Source: Mesobacillus subterraneus (GTDB lineage Bacteria; Bacillota; Bacilli; Bacillales; Cytobacillaceae). Taken from it: 64,000 nucleotides of DNA. The number at the start of each line of letters is the position of its first letter. Within the stretch, counting starts at the first letter, position 1. Position numbers and translations under genes: made by a program. Shown here one piece after another: positions 19,080-27,644 of the stretch. The DNA lies in NCBI RefSeq assembly GCF_020524355.2, contig NZ_CP129019.1:806001-870000 (forward strand). Direction: 5' to 3'. Under the pieces are notes generated by a model that did no database searches, was not told where the DNA came from, and saw only the letters and a list, made by a program, of their open reading frames with translations.

Positions 19080-20009
19080 ATGGAAGTTCAAGCATTATTG
19101 ATTACTTTTCGTGAAGTATTGGAAGCGTTATTAATCATTGGAATCATCACAACCTACCTAAAGAGAACAGGTAATCCGAAGTATACGAAGTATGTATGGC
19201 TAGGGGCAGCGCTTGCGATCCTTGCAAGCATTGGGGTAGCGATCCTGTTCCAGGTAGTATTCACAGGGTTCGCGGCAATGGGCAGTGAGATTTACCTGAA
19301 AATAGGGATCATGATTGTGTCGACGGTGCTCTTAACCCAGATGGTATTCTGGATGGCAAGCCACAGTAAAGATCTTAAAGGCAATATGGAAGGCAAAATG
19401 AACAAGTTCATTTCGACTGGAAATATTGTCGGTATGGTCATCCATTCATTCCTTGTCGTTTTGCGTGAAGGAATTGAAACGGTCTTTTTCTTTGCGGCAA
19501 TCACAGGTGGTAACATCGGTGCTGCCATGCAGGGATGGGGAGCAATCACTGGTACGCTGATTGCCGTTGCGGTATCGTACATGTTCTTCAAAGGTACGAT
19601 GAAGGTTAAGCTTAAGACGTTCTTCCAAATTACTGGAGCATTCATCATCCTGATCTCTGCTGGATTGCTTGTTCAGGCAATTTCAATGATGCAGGATGTC
19701 AATATAATCGGCAGCGTCATGTACCATGTGTACGACATAACATGGCTAATGCCTGAACACCCGATCGATTATGCGCATTATCTGCGTGACACCGGCGTCG
19801 CGCCGCTTATCTCAGGCGATGTGGGCATCTTCCTGAAGGCGCTGTTTGGATACTCATCAATGCCTTCAATCGAAGAGGTCATTGCCTATATCGGATACTT
19901 TTCAGCCATTTATCTGCTGACTACATCACGCAGTCCTAAGAAAGTGAAGGCTGTTGAAAATAAAGCTGCAGAGAATAAGCAAGTAGTCTTGAACCCACAA
20001 GTTAAGTAA
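19080..20009 (+). CDS. FTR1 family iron permease
   Basis: 309-residue integral membrane protein of the FTR1/EfeU (OFeT) family. It has two REXXE iron-translocation motifs, REVLE at residues 11-15 and REGIE at about 128-132, each inside a predicted membrane helix, and seven or so hydrophobic segments. EfeU-type permeases import ferric iron produced at the cell surface. The ATG at 19080 follows GGAGAGGGGA; an upstream in-frame start is less likely. No EfeB-like peroxidase or EfeO with cupredoxin is present in the window; the partners appear to be the helical proteins at 18292 and 12832. Confidence 0.92.
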   Translation: MEVQALLITFREVLEALLIIGIITTYLKRTGNPKYTKYVWLGAALAILASIGVAILFQVVFTGFAAMGSEIYLKIGIMIVSTVLLTQMVFWMASHSKDLKGNMEGKMNKFISTGNIVGMVIHSFLVVLREGIETVFFFAAITGGNIGAAMQGWGAITGTLIAVAVSYMFFKGTMKVKLKTFFQITGAFIILISAGLLVQAISMMQDVNIIGSVMYHVYDITWLMPEHPIDYAHYLRDTGVAPLISGDVGIFLKALFGYSSMPSIEEVIAYIGYFSAIYLLTTSRSPKKVKAVENKAAENKQVVLNPQVK

Positions 20010-20043
20010 TCAATTTTATTTGAGGCTTTATGATCCTCTCTCC

Positions 20044-20078
20044 GAAAAAGTACAGGGAAATTCCTTGTGCTTTTTTCA
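20044..20078 (+). terminator. Imperfect terminator after the FTR1 gene
   Basis: AAAAAGTACAGGGAA pairs imperfectly with TTCCTTGTGCTTTTTT and a T run follows. Confidence 0.65.
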
Positions 20079-20099
20079 TACGTAAAAGGAAGTTAGTTG

Positions 20100-21572
20100 G
20101 TGTGCAAAATGATGAATTCTAAAAAAATCAACAAATTAATCATTCCTGGACTGAGTTCGCTGGCGATTCTTTACATTTTCACAATTCAGTTGAGCTCGCT
20201 TAATCCATTCGTATCCTCCTGGGACCAAGTTGACTTTACTCTGGCAATGGACAGGTATGACCTGCGAGCGATGCAGCCCCATTTTCCCGGCTATCCATAT
20301 TTTATTTTTGGCGGCATGCTGGTCAATTTTTTGGCAGATACCCCAAATCAGGCATTGGTTTTATTTAATGTGCTGATTTATGCCAGTTCGATTCTTCCAG
20401 TGTTTCTCCTGGCGAGAAAATATGTTCCCGGCGTGGATGCCTTCCTGATCGCGTCTGCCATTTATACTGCCAGTTATCCGTTGATCATTGTGAACCAGCC
20501 GATGTCAGAGGGTGCTGCTCTTGCTGCTTTTTGGTGGTACTTCTGGAGTATCATAGCTGCAGAGTCCAGACCTGCCGGCAAATGGATGCTGCTTCCCCTG
20601 TTATTATTCAGTGTCCTACTGGGAATCAGGCTAAGCTATATGGCTATGGGAATTGGACTCGTTTATCTTTTATATAGAAAATGGGCCAAACGGGAGATTG
20701 CCTTGGGTGGTGTTATCAAATATGTGGTCATCGCCATTTTGTTCCAGTTCATCTGGGTTGGAGGTCTGATCATTTCTGAAGGGGGTCTCGGTAATTTCCT
20801 TGAACTTGCCTTTGGATTTACCGGCGGACATTTCCAGGAATGGGGAGGCACTTCAGTTTCCAATGAACTGTCCATTTGGGCAAGGCTGAAGGCATTCTTA
20901 TTTACCAACATCTTGTGGTGGGGAATCTTTTCACGAACAACTGTTTTGATGGTATTATATATAGTTATCAGCATATTGATTTTTTTGCAGGCATCTAGAA
21001 GCAAAGTTTATAAAGACAGCAGCGTTTTACTCGGTACCTTGCTGCTGCTCGCTTATGGGGTATGGGCGCTTTTTGCGCAGAATATTGATAAGCCGCGGCA
21101 TATACTGCCGCTGGCGCTATTGATTGTATTTCTTGGTTTGACAGTCTTTTTCACAAAAAGGACAGGAGCGTATGCCGGCTTTTTAATAGTAGTCGTTATC
21201 ATTGCCCAGGTCATTATTTCTTCTGGGTATGTGCAAAAACAGGCTGCAATCGAGCCAGCTCTCTATCAGCTTGCAAACTATATGGAAAAGCAACCAGAGG
21301 AATTCGTTCTTTACACATGGGAAGAAACGAGGGTGCTTCAGTATCTGGACGTGCCTTATCCGCATAAACGAATCTATACCTATAAGATTTTCCTGCATGA
21401 TAAGGGATTATATAAAGGTAAGACAATTTTTTTAACAAACAGTGTTGTTGAAGGCTTCCGCTCCCAAGGCTTTAATCCTGAAGGGAAACTGGAGAAGGTT
21501 AGGACATTTTCGTCAGATGAAATTTTCGATCCAGTATATCACGAAATTATTTTATATAAATGGATACCGTAA
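20100..21572 (+). CDS. GT-C-like polytopic membrane glycosyltransferase
   Basis: About 490 residues with ten or more hydrophobic segments and a soluble C-terminal domain of about 100 residues. The first outer loop (SSWDQVDFTLAMDRYD, then HFPGYPYF) has the acidic residues and layout of GT-C enzymes (GT39/ArnT/PMT-like) that use polyprenol-phosphate sugars. A dolichol/undecaprenyl-phosphate-sugar dependent surface transferase is likely, but no exact family is recognised. Possible starts are TTG 20097, GTG 20100 and ATG 20109; AAGGAAG best suits 20100. It lies after the FTR1 terminator and directly before uvrC. Confidence 0.68.
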   Translation: MCKMMNSKKINKLIIPGLSSLAILYIFTIQLSSLNPFVSSWDQVDFTLAMDRYDLRAMQPHFPGYPYFIFGGMLVNFLADTPNQALVLFNVLIYASSILPVFLLARKYVPGVDAFLIASAIYTASYPLIIVNQPMSEGAALAAFWWYFWSIIAAESRPAGKWMLLPLLLFSVLLGIRLSYMAMGIGLVYLLYRKWAKREIALGGVIKYVVIAILFQFIWVGGLIISEGGLGNFLELAFGFTGGHFQEWGGTSVSNELSIWARLKAFLFTNILWWGIFSRTTVLMVLYIVISILIFLQASRSKVYKDSSVLLGTLLLLAYGVWALFAQNIDKPRHILPLALLIVFLGLTVFFTKRTGAYAGFLIVVVIIAQVIISSGYVQKQAAIEPALYQLANYMEKQPEEFVLYTWEETRVLQYLDVPYPHKRIYTYKIFLHDKGLYKGKTIFLTNSVVEGFRSQGFNPEGKLEKVRTFSSDEIFDPVYHEIILYKWIP

Positions 21573-21587
21573 CAGGAGGTGAACGGC

Positions 21588-23360
21588 ATGAATGAGCAGA
21601 TCAGGAATAAGCTTGCTCTTCTCCCTGGACAGCCAGGATGTTATTTGATGAAGGACAGGCAGGGAACCATCATTTACGTTGGGAAAGCGAAGGTATTGAA
21701 GAATAGGGTACGCTCTTATTTTACAGGGTCGCATGACGGAAAAACACTTCGTCTTGTTAATGAAATTGAAGATTTTGAGTATATCGTCACTTCCTCCGAT
21801 ATGGAAGCATTGCTTCTTGAAATCAACCTGATCAAGAAATATGATCCAAAATATAATATCATGCTTAAGGATGATAAATCATATCCGTTCATCAAGCTTA
21901 CTGCGGAACGGCATCCGAAGCTGATCATTACGAGAAAAGTAAAGAAGGACAGCGGCAAATATTTTGGTCCGTATCCAAATGTACAGGCGGCGAATGAGAC
22001 GAAAAAGCTGCTGGACAGGATTTATCCGCTCCGTAAGTGTTCTACTTTACCTGACCGTGTCTGCCTTTATTATCATATGGGGCAGTGTCTTGCTCCTTGT
22101 GTCAAGGATGTAAGCAAAGATGAGTATAAGCAGATTACAGATGAGATTACTCGTTTCCTCAACGGGGGATATAAAGAAATCAAGGAAGATTTGACGGTAA
22201 AAATGGCTGCAGCTGCTGAAGAACTTGATTTCGAACGTGCCAAGGAATTTCGCGACAAGATCGCTCATATTGAGGCGACGATGGAAAAGCAGAAGATGAC
22301 GACGACTGATTTTACCGACCGTGATGTGTTTGGCTATGCAGTCGACAAAGGCTGGATGTGTGTACAGGTCTTTTTTATCCGTCAGGGAAAGTTGATCGAA
22401 CGCGAGGTTTCGATGTTCCCGATCCACAATGAACCTGAAGAAGATATCCTCACATATCTGGGCCAATTTTACTCAAAAAATGAGCATTTCAAGCCAAAGG
22501 AAGTATTGGTACCAGAGGGCGTAGACCTGGAACTTGCGGAGGGGCTGCTTGAAGTGAAAGTCCTGAAACCGCAGAGAGGAAAGAAGAAAGAACTTGTCCA
22601 CCTGGCGTCCAAGAATGCGAGTATCGCCCTCAAAGAAAAATTTTCGTTAATTGAGCGTGATGAGGAGCGAACCATTAACGCTGTTGAAAACCTTGGCAAG
22701 CAAATGGGTATCTACACCCCTCATCGCATTGAGTCTTTCGATAACTCCAATATCCAGGGGACCGATCCGGTTTCAGCGATGATTGTTTTCATCGACGGCA
22801 AGCCTGAAAAAAGGGAATACCGCAAATATAAAATTAAATCGGTCAAGGGACCGGATGACTATGAATCGATGAGGGAAGTCGTCAGGCGCAGATATACACG
22901 GGTCTTGAAGGAAGGATTGCCGCTGCCGGATTTGATTATCATAGATGGCGGAAAGGGACATATCGAGTCTGCACGTGATGTGCTTGAAAATGAGCTCGGA
23001 CTCGATATTCCGCTTGCCGGTCTGGCTAAGGATGATAAGCACAGGACTTCTCAGCTGCTGTATGGTAACCCGCTGCAGGTAATCGAACTGGCGCGGAACA
23101 GTCAGGAGTTTTACTTGCTGCAAAGAATCCAGGATGAAGTCCACCGGTTCGCGATTACTTTCCATCGCCAGTTAAGAGGCAAAAGTGCGTTTCAATCCTT
23201 GCTTGATGATATTCCGGGAATTGGCGAAAAGCGCAAGAAGGCTCTGCTGAAGCATTTCGGTTCGGTGAAAAAAATGAGGGAAGCATCTGTGGAAGAGCTG
23301 AATGCTGCCGGAGTTCCAGCTAATGTTGCGGAGGAATTATATCAGAAATTACAGAATTAA
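21588..23360 (+). CDS. uvrC: Excinuclease ABC subunit C
   Basis: 590-residue UvrC, which makes both incisions in nucleotide excision repair after UvrAB damage recognition. It has the N-terminal GIY-YIG nuclease ([18 protein letters not shown]), the family's cysteine cluster region, a UVR motif ([17 protein letters not shown]), the RNase H-like C-terminal nuclease ([18 protein letters not shown]) and terminal helix-hairpin-helix motifs ([18 protein letters not shown]). The ATG at 21588 follows AACAGGAGGTGA. In relatives it is followed by lysC, as here. Confidence 0.97.
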   Translation: MNEQIRNKLALLPGQPGCYLMKDRQGTIIYVGKAKVLKNRVRSYFTGSHDGKTLRLVNEIEDFEYIVTSSDMEALLLEINLIKKYDPKYNIMLKDDKSYPFIKLTAERHPKLIITRKVKKDSGKYFGPYPNVQAANETKKLLDRIYPLRKCSTLPDRVCLYYHMGQCLAPCVKDVSKDEYKQITDEITRFLNGGYKEIKEDLTVKMAAAAEELDFERAKEFRDKIAHIEATMEKQKMTTTDFTDRDVFGYAVDKGWMCVQVFFIRQGKLIEREVSMFPIHNEPEEDILTYLGQFYSKNEHFKPKEVLVPEGVDLELAEGLLEVKVLKPQRGKKKELVHLASKNASIALKEKFSLIERDEERTINAVENLGKQMGIYTPHRIESFDNSNIQGTDPVSAMIVFIDGKPEKREYRKYKIKSVKGPDDYESMREVVRRRYTRVLKEGLPLPDLIIIDGGKGHIESARDVLENELGLDIPLAGLAKDDKHRTSQLLYGNPLQVIELARNSQEFYLLQRIQDEVHRFAITFHRQLRGKSAFQSLLDDIPGIGEKRKKALLKHFGSVKKMREASVEELNAAGVPANVAEELYQKLQN

Positions 23361-23385
23361 TGTAGCATTCTATTTTTAGGTGTGC

Positions 23386-23391
23386 TATAAT
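23386..23391 (+). promoter_or_regulatory. -10 element of the lysC leader promoter
   Basis: TATAAT at 23386-23391, about 45 bases before the lysine riboswitch. The -35 is poorly matched. Confidence 0.5.
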
Positions 23392-23427
23392 TATGAAAAT
23401 TTCATATAACTATCACTTTAGAGCATT

Positions 23428-23604
23428 AAAGTGTAGATAGAGGTGCGAACTTCAAGAGTAAAAGTCATGAGAATTGTAGGATTCATTGATGGACTTTGAA
23501 AGGGGATGTTCGCCGAAGTGGGGAAATACCTATCGATTTTCTCGCTGGTCCTTCGTTGAATAAACGCTGGATTGTCAAGATTGCCATCTTGGAGTGCTAT
23601 CTCA
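23428..23604 (+). ncRNA. Lysine riboswitch (L box)
   Basis: The conserved L-box core is readable in order: AGAGGTGCGAAC (23439-23450), AAGAGTAA, AGGGGATGTTCGCCGAAG (23501-23518), the GCTGGTCC loop region, TGTCAAGATTGCC, and TGGAGTGCTATCT closing the P1 helix (AGATAG with CTATCT). Lysine binding to this leader is known to favour the terminator and lower aspartokinase expression. It lies between uvrC and lysC. Confidence 0.93.
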
Positions 23605-23629
23605 TGTTGCAGCGTATATCTACGTTAAT

Positions 23630-23665
23630 TAAGCATTGGGAGCCACTTCCATTGCTTTTTCTGTT
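23630..23665 (+). terminator. Riboswitch-controlled terminator before lysC
   Basis: AAGCATTGGGAG and TTCCATTGCTT form a stem followed by TTTTTCTGTTTTT. It lies 112 bases before the lysC ATG and is presumably the lysine-responsive terminator of the L box. Confidence 0.75.
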
Positions 23666-23776
23666 TTTAAGGGCATTTTAACAGATATGTGAAAGTCCTT
23701 GGGGAAAATACATATGCGGCGTGTCCATGAAACTCTATTAGAGGCAAAATAAAGAATGAAGAGGCAGGGGAAACGT

Positions 23777-25009
23777 ATGGGATTGATTGTACAGAAATTC
23801 GGAGGAACATCGGTAGGCAGCGTTGAAAGGATCAGGAACGCTGCCAGCAGGACAGCAGAAGAACTGCAGAATGGCAACAATGTCGTCGTGGTCGTATCAG
23901 CAATGGGCAAAACGACGGACCATCTTGTTGACATGGCGAATGATATTTCCAGCTCGCCATCAAAGAGAGAGATGGATATGCTTTTGACAACGGGAGAGCA
24001 AATTACGATCGCGCTTTATTCCATGGCGTTGAAGCAAAATGGCATTGATGCTGTTTCCTATACCGGCTGGCAAGCAGGAATCAAGACGGAAGCCGTACAC
24101 GGAAACGCCCGGATTGTCGATATCGACTCAGACAGAATTGCCCATGATTTAGAGAGTGGCAAGGTGGTTATTGTAGCGGGATTCCAGGGTGTGACCGATG
24201 AAGGGGAAATCACTACGCTTGGACGCGGCGGATCAGATACAACGGCCGTAGCCCTTGCGGCGGCTTTGAAGGCGGATAAATGCGATATCTATACCGATGT
24301 GACTGGCGTGTTCACGACAGACCCTAGATATGTGAAAAGCGCGAGAAAATTGCTGACTGTTTCCTATGATGAAATGCTCGAGTTGGCAAACCTCGGGGCA
24401 GGTGTGCTCCATCCGCGTGCAGTGGAATTCGCTAAGAACTATGGGCTACCACTTGAAGTAAGGTCCAGCATGGAAAAAGAAAGAGGTACGATCATCGAGG
24501 AGGAGAATGAATTGGAACAGAATTTAATCGTACGCGGTGTAGCGTTTGAAGATCAGATTACGAGAGTATCAGTCCTTGGAGTAAGTACTTCATTAAAAGG
24601 ACTGTCAACTATATTTACCACACTTGCACATAACCACATAAATGTCGACATCATTGTCCAGAGCCGTACAGAAGCAGGGTTAGCCAATATCTCGTTCTCC
24701 ATTAAAAGTAACGATCTCCCGGAAGTACTAGACGTATTGGAACGCAATAAAGAAACATTAAACTATCAAGCGGTCGAATCCGAGACCGTCCTGGCAAAGG
24801 TGTCGATTGTAGGTTCAGGAATGGTTTCAAACCCGGGTGTAGCTGCCAAAATGTTCGAAGTCCTTGAAGGAAATGGCATCCAGGTAAAGATGGTCAGCAC
24901 ATCTGAAATCAAAGTCTCGACCGTAGTTGATGAAAAACAAATGGTGAACGCAGTAGAATCATTGCATGAAGCATTTGAGCTATATTCAGGAGCGGTTAAG
25001 ACAAATTAA
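23777..25009 (+). CDS. lysC: Aspartokinase (lysine-regulated)
   Basis: 410-residue aspartate kinase catalysing the first step of the lysine/methionine/threonine pathway. It starts with the kinase signature KFGGTSVGS (residues 7-15), has the GRGGSDTTAVALAAAL and FTTDPRYV blocks, and ends in two ACT domains (from about residue 260) that bind effectors. The lysine riboswitch upstream identifies it as the lysine-sensitive isozyme (LysC, aspartokinase II). In B. subtilis an internal start in this gene makes a separate beta subunit; a methionine in MEKERGTIIEE near residue 234 could serve, but I cannot prove it. The ATG follows GAGGCAGGGG. Confidence 0.94.
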   Translation: MGLIVQKFGGTSVGSVERIRNAASRTAEELQNGNNVVVVVSAMGKTTDHLVDMANDISSSPSKREMDMLLTTGEQITIALYSMALKQNGIDAVSYTGWQAGIKTEAVHGNARIVDIDSDRIAHDLESGKVVIVAGFQGVTDEGEITTLGRGGSDTTAVALAAALKADKCDIYTDVTGVFTTDPRYVKSARKLLTVSYDEMLELANLGAGVLHPRAVEFAKNYGLPLEVRSSMEKERGTIIEEENELEQNLIVRGVAFEDQITRVSVLGVSTSLKGLSTIFTTLAHNHINVDIIVQSRTEAGLANISFSIKSNDLPEVLDVLERNKETLNYQAVESETVLAKVSIVGSGMVSNPGVAAKMFEVLEGNGIQVKMVSTSEIKVSTVVDEKQMVNAVESLHEAFELYSGAVKTN

Positions 25010-25088
25010 GAGAGTGGAAATGAGTAAGGCTTTTTTATCCATTGAATCATCATGTCCGGAAAAAGTGATATTGCAATGTGTACGGCCA

Positions 25089-25920
25089 CCTAAAAATGAA
25101 AATGTGCCCGAAATCCGAGAGTACAGAGAATCTCGGTAACATAAATGAGGAACATGTGCCCGAAATCGGAGAATGCAGAGAATTTCGGTAACATAAATGA
25201 GGAACATGTGCCCGAAATCCGAGAGTGCGGAGAATCTCGGTAACATAAATGAGGAACATGTGCCCGAAATCCCAGAATGCAGAGAATTTCGGTAACATAA
25301 ATGAGGAACATGTGCCTGAAATCCGAGAGTGCGGAGAATCTCGGTAACATAAATGAGGAACATGTGCCCGAAATCCGAGAGTGGGGAGAATTTCGGTAAC
25401 ATAAATGAGGAACATGTGCCCGAAATCGGAGAATGCAGAGAATTTCGGTAACATAAATGAGGAACATGTGCCCGAAATCGAAGAGTGCAGAGAATTTCGG
25501 TAACATAAATGAGGAACATGTGCCCGAAATCGAAGAGTGCAGAGAATTTCGGTAACATAAATGAGGAACATGTGCCCGAAATCGGAGAATGCAGAGAATT
25601 TCGGTAACATAAATGAGGAACATGTGCCCGAAATCCGAGAGTGCGGAGAATCTCGGTAACATAAATGAGGAACATGTGCCCGAAATCCCAGAATGCAGAG
25701 AATCTCGGTAACATAAATGAGGAACATGTGCCTGAAATCGGAGAGTGCGGAGAATCTCGGTAACATAAATGAGGAACATGTGCCCGAAATCCGAGAGTGG
25801 GGAGAATCGCGGTAACATAAATGAGGAACATGTGCCCGAAATCGCAGAATGAAGAGAATCTCGGTAACATAAATGAGGAACATGTGCCCGAAATCGGAGA
25901 GTGCAGAGAATTTCGGGCAC
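25089..25920. repeat. 16-copy 52-bp tandem array
   Basis: Sixteen contiguous units of exactly 52 bp between the convergent genes lysC and yslB. The first is degenerate at its left end. Units share ATAAATGAGGAACATGTGCC and a variable centre flanked by CCGAAAT and ATTTCGG (or TCTCGG) arms. Units 2-8 (25141-25504) match units 10-16 (25557-25920) position by position in their diagnostic variants, so a seven-unit block was duplicated at a 416-bp offset. Because 52 is not a multiple of 3, all three minus-strand frames are open through the array. There are no unique spacers, so it is not a CRISPR. Confidence 0.95.
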
Positions 25921-25946
25921 ATAAATGGGGTTTTAAGCATAGTAAA

Positions 25947-25972
25947 GGGCACAGAAAGGTTTCACTGTGCCC
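25947..25972. terminator. Hairpin between array and yslB
   Basis: Perfect 8-bp inverted repeat GGGCACAG / CTGTGCCC with a 10-base loop, 62 bases past the yslB stop. It has no good T run on either strand. It could end yslB transcription weakly, or belong to the repeat family, since the last array unit also ends in GGGCAC. Confidence 0.4.
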
Positions 25973-26034
25973 TGTGAACTCAGATTGAATGGATGCGATA
26001 CGATACGTAGTTACTTACAACCAGTAGTGATTAA

Positions 26035-26493
26035 TTACTTCTCATCAATCAAATCATTCTTATCCCATTTGACCGTGAACAGAATTTTTGATGATTTTTT
26101 ATTTGGATGTTCGAAGGTTTCGGCTGTCACGTTTTTCTGCTGTTCCATTTGTTGGGCGATGAAGCCTGCTTCTAGCTGGAATGTGCAATTTGGATTGTTT
26201 TTCAGTCGAGAGGAAATTAGCTCGCTGCCCAGTTCAAGCACCATTTCTCTTCGGGATTCTTCTTTGATGGTAAGTATTCCCCAGCCGGCATCCTCGAAAA
26301 AGCGGATGGTCTCTTCTAGGGTTGCTAATGGAAACTTTCGGGCAATTCGTTTTCCGTCCCAATACATAATTTCTGGCGCATCTTTGCTGAGCAATTCCGG
26401 CAGAAGGAATTCCCTGATCAATTCGTATCCAAACGCCGGGACAGCCAGTCGCTCGCTCTCGGTTTTTTGCTCAGAAGTAGTTATTTCGCTCAT
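26035..26493 (-). CDS. yslB: DUF2507 family protein YslB
   Basis: 152-residue protein on the minus strand, placed as YslB by position between lysC and sdhC and by its sequence (PAFGYELIREFLLPELLS, the YWDGKRIAR block, LEAGFIAQQMEQQ). The fold resembles small V4R/DUF2507-type proteins, whose function in Bacillus is not established. The ATG at 26493 follows AAGGGGAGAAC on the minus strand; a longer frame to 26544 lacks such a site. It ends about 115 bases from the tandem array. Confidence 0.82.
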   Translation of the reverse strand: MSEITTSEQKTESERLAVPAFGYELIREFLLPELLSKDAPEIMYWDGKRIARKFPLATLEETIRFFEDAGWGILTIKEESRREMVLELGSELISSRLKNNPNCTFQLEAGFIAQQMEQQKNVTAETFEHPNKKSSKILFTVKWDKNDLIDEK

Positions 26494-26795
26494 GTTCTCC
26501 CCTCTTTCTATCACTCTATTATAAACAATATGCCACGAAAACATTAAATTTAAAAGTTGTTAAATTTTGCTTGGTATAAGAATTTCTATAAAATTTTTCC
26601 ATGTTTATACAATACCCGAAACTTTAGTATCTAAAAATTATTGTTCCGGAAAATTAAATCAGCTGTGTGAGATAGCCAATAGTATTATTTTAATATACTC
26701 TTTCATACGTTGAAATAATTAGAAAGTGGGATTTTTTCAATATCAATATATTTTAAAAATTTTATTTATATAAGCATTTTTATGTATACGTTTTC

Positions 26796-26824
26796 TTGAC
26801 GCTCAAATATGATGGGAGTAAAAT
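26796..26824 (+). promoter_or_regulatory. SigA-type promoter for sdhCAB
   Basis: TTGACG at 26796-26801, 17-bp spacer, TAAAAT at 26819-26824; the transcript would have a leader of roughly 115 bases. The whole 26545-26948 gap is strongly AT-rich, with no other gene seen. Confidence 0.72.
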
Positions 26825-26948
26825 GAACATGTCACATAATTGTAAGAAATGCTTATTTTTTGATGTTGGGTTGAATCAATCTGTTAGGTTAATAGGGATG
26901 GGGAGACAAGCCTGAACATCACGGCCAAATTTCAAGGGGGGTATACAT

Positions 26949-27557
26949 ATGGCAGGTAGACAAGAGTTTTATTGGCGGAGGCTGCATTCTTTACTGGGTG
27001 TTATTCCAGTAGGTCTTTTCCTTATGCAGCACCTTGTAGTCAACCATTTTGCTACAGGGGGAGAAGAATCATTCAATAACGCAGCACATTTTATGGAGCA
27101 GTTGCCTTTCAGGTATTTTCTAGAAATTTTCATTATCTTCTTACCATTATTATTCCATGCAATCTACGGTCTTTATATTGCTTTTACAGCTAAAAACAAT
27201 ATAGGCCAATATGGCTTTTTCAGGAACTGGATGTTCATGCTTCAGCGTGTCTCTGGTGTCATCACATTGATTTTCGTAGCATGGCATGTATGGGAAACTC
27301 GTATTGCTGCAGCATTTGGTGCAGACGTTAACTTCCAGATGATGGAGACGATTCTATCAACTCCATTTATGCTATGGATCTATTTAATTGGTGTTATTTC
27401 TACTACTTTCCACTTTGCGAATGGATTATGGTCATTCTTCGTAAGCTGGGGTATCACTGTAACACCGCGTTCACAAGTAATTTCTACTTATGTTACTATC
27501 GGAGTTTTCATTGCGCTTTCGATCGTAGGTGTCCGCGCAATCCTGGCATTCGTTTAA
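26949..27557 (+). CDS. sdhC: Succinate dehydrogenase cytochrome b558 subunit
   Basis: 202-residue membrane anchor of the menaquinone-reducing succinate dehydrogenase. It has five hydrophobic segments and the histidines expected to ligate two b hemes: H28 (LMQHLVVNH), H70 (LFHAIYG), about H113 (AWHVWE) and about H155 (TFHFANG). The N-terminus MAGRQEFYWRRLHSLLGVIP is typical of the Bacillus protein. The ATG follows AAGGGGGG. It is the first gene of sdhCAB. Confidence 0.95.
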   Translation: MAGRQEFYWRRLHSLLGVIPVGLFLMQHLVVNHFATGGEESFNNAAHFMEQLPFRYFLEIFIIFLPLLFHAIYGLYIAFTAKNNIGQYGFFRNWMFMLQRVSGVITLIFVAWHVWETRIAAAFGADVNFQMMETILSTPFMLWIYLIGVISTTFHFANGLWSFFVSWGITVTPRSQVISTYVTIGVFIALSIVGVRAILAFV

Positions 27558-27644
27558 GCCCTTCGTGAAAGGACTAAATGATGAAAAAGAATTACTTTTG
27601 ATCGTATATGAAAGACAGACTTGGATTTAAGGGAGTGAGTCACG

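Noticed and set aside
25089..25920. CRISPR array
   Set aside because: The repeats are directly contiguous, with variation only at a few positions and no unique spacers; no cas genes are nearby.
24986..25952. Three overlapping minus-strand ORFs of 276-300 codons with repeated HVPHLCYR-type segments
   Set aside because: They are a by-product of the 52-bp array. The unit has no stop in any minus frame and, since 52 mod 3 = 1, each frame reads the same three phases in turn. There is no ribosome binding site or known domain.
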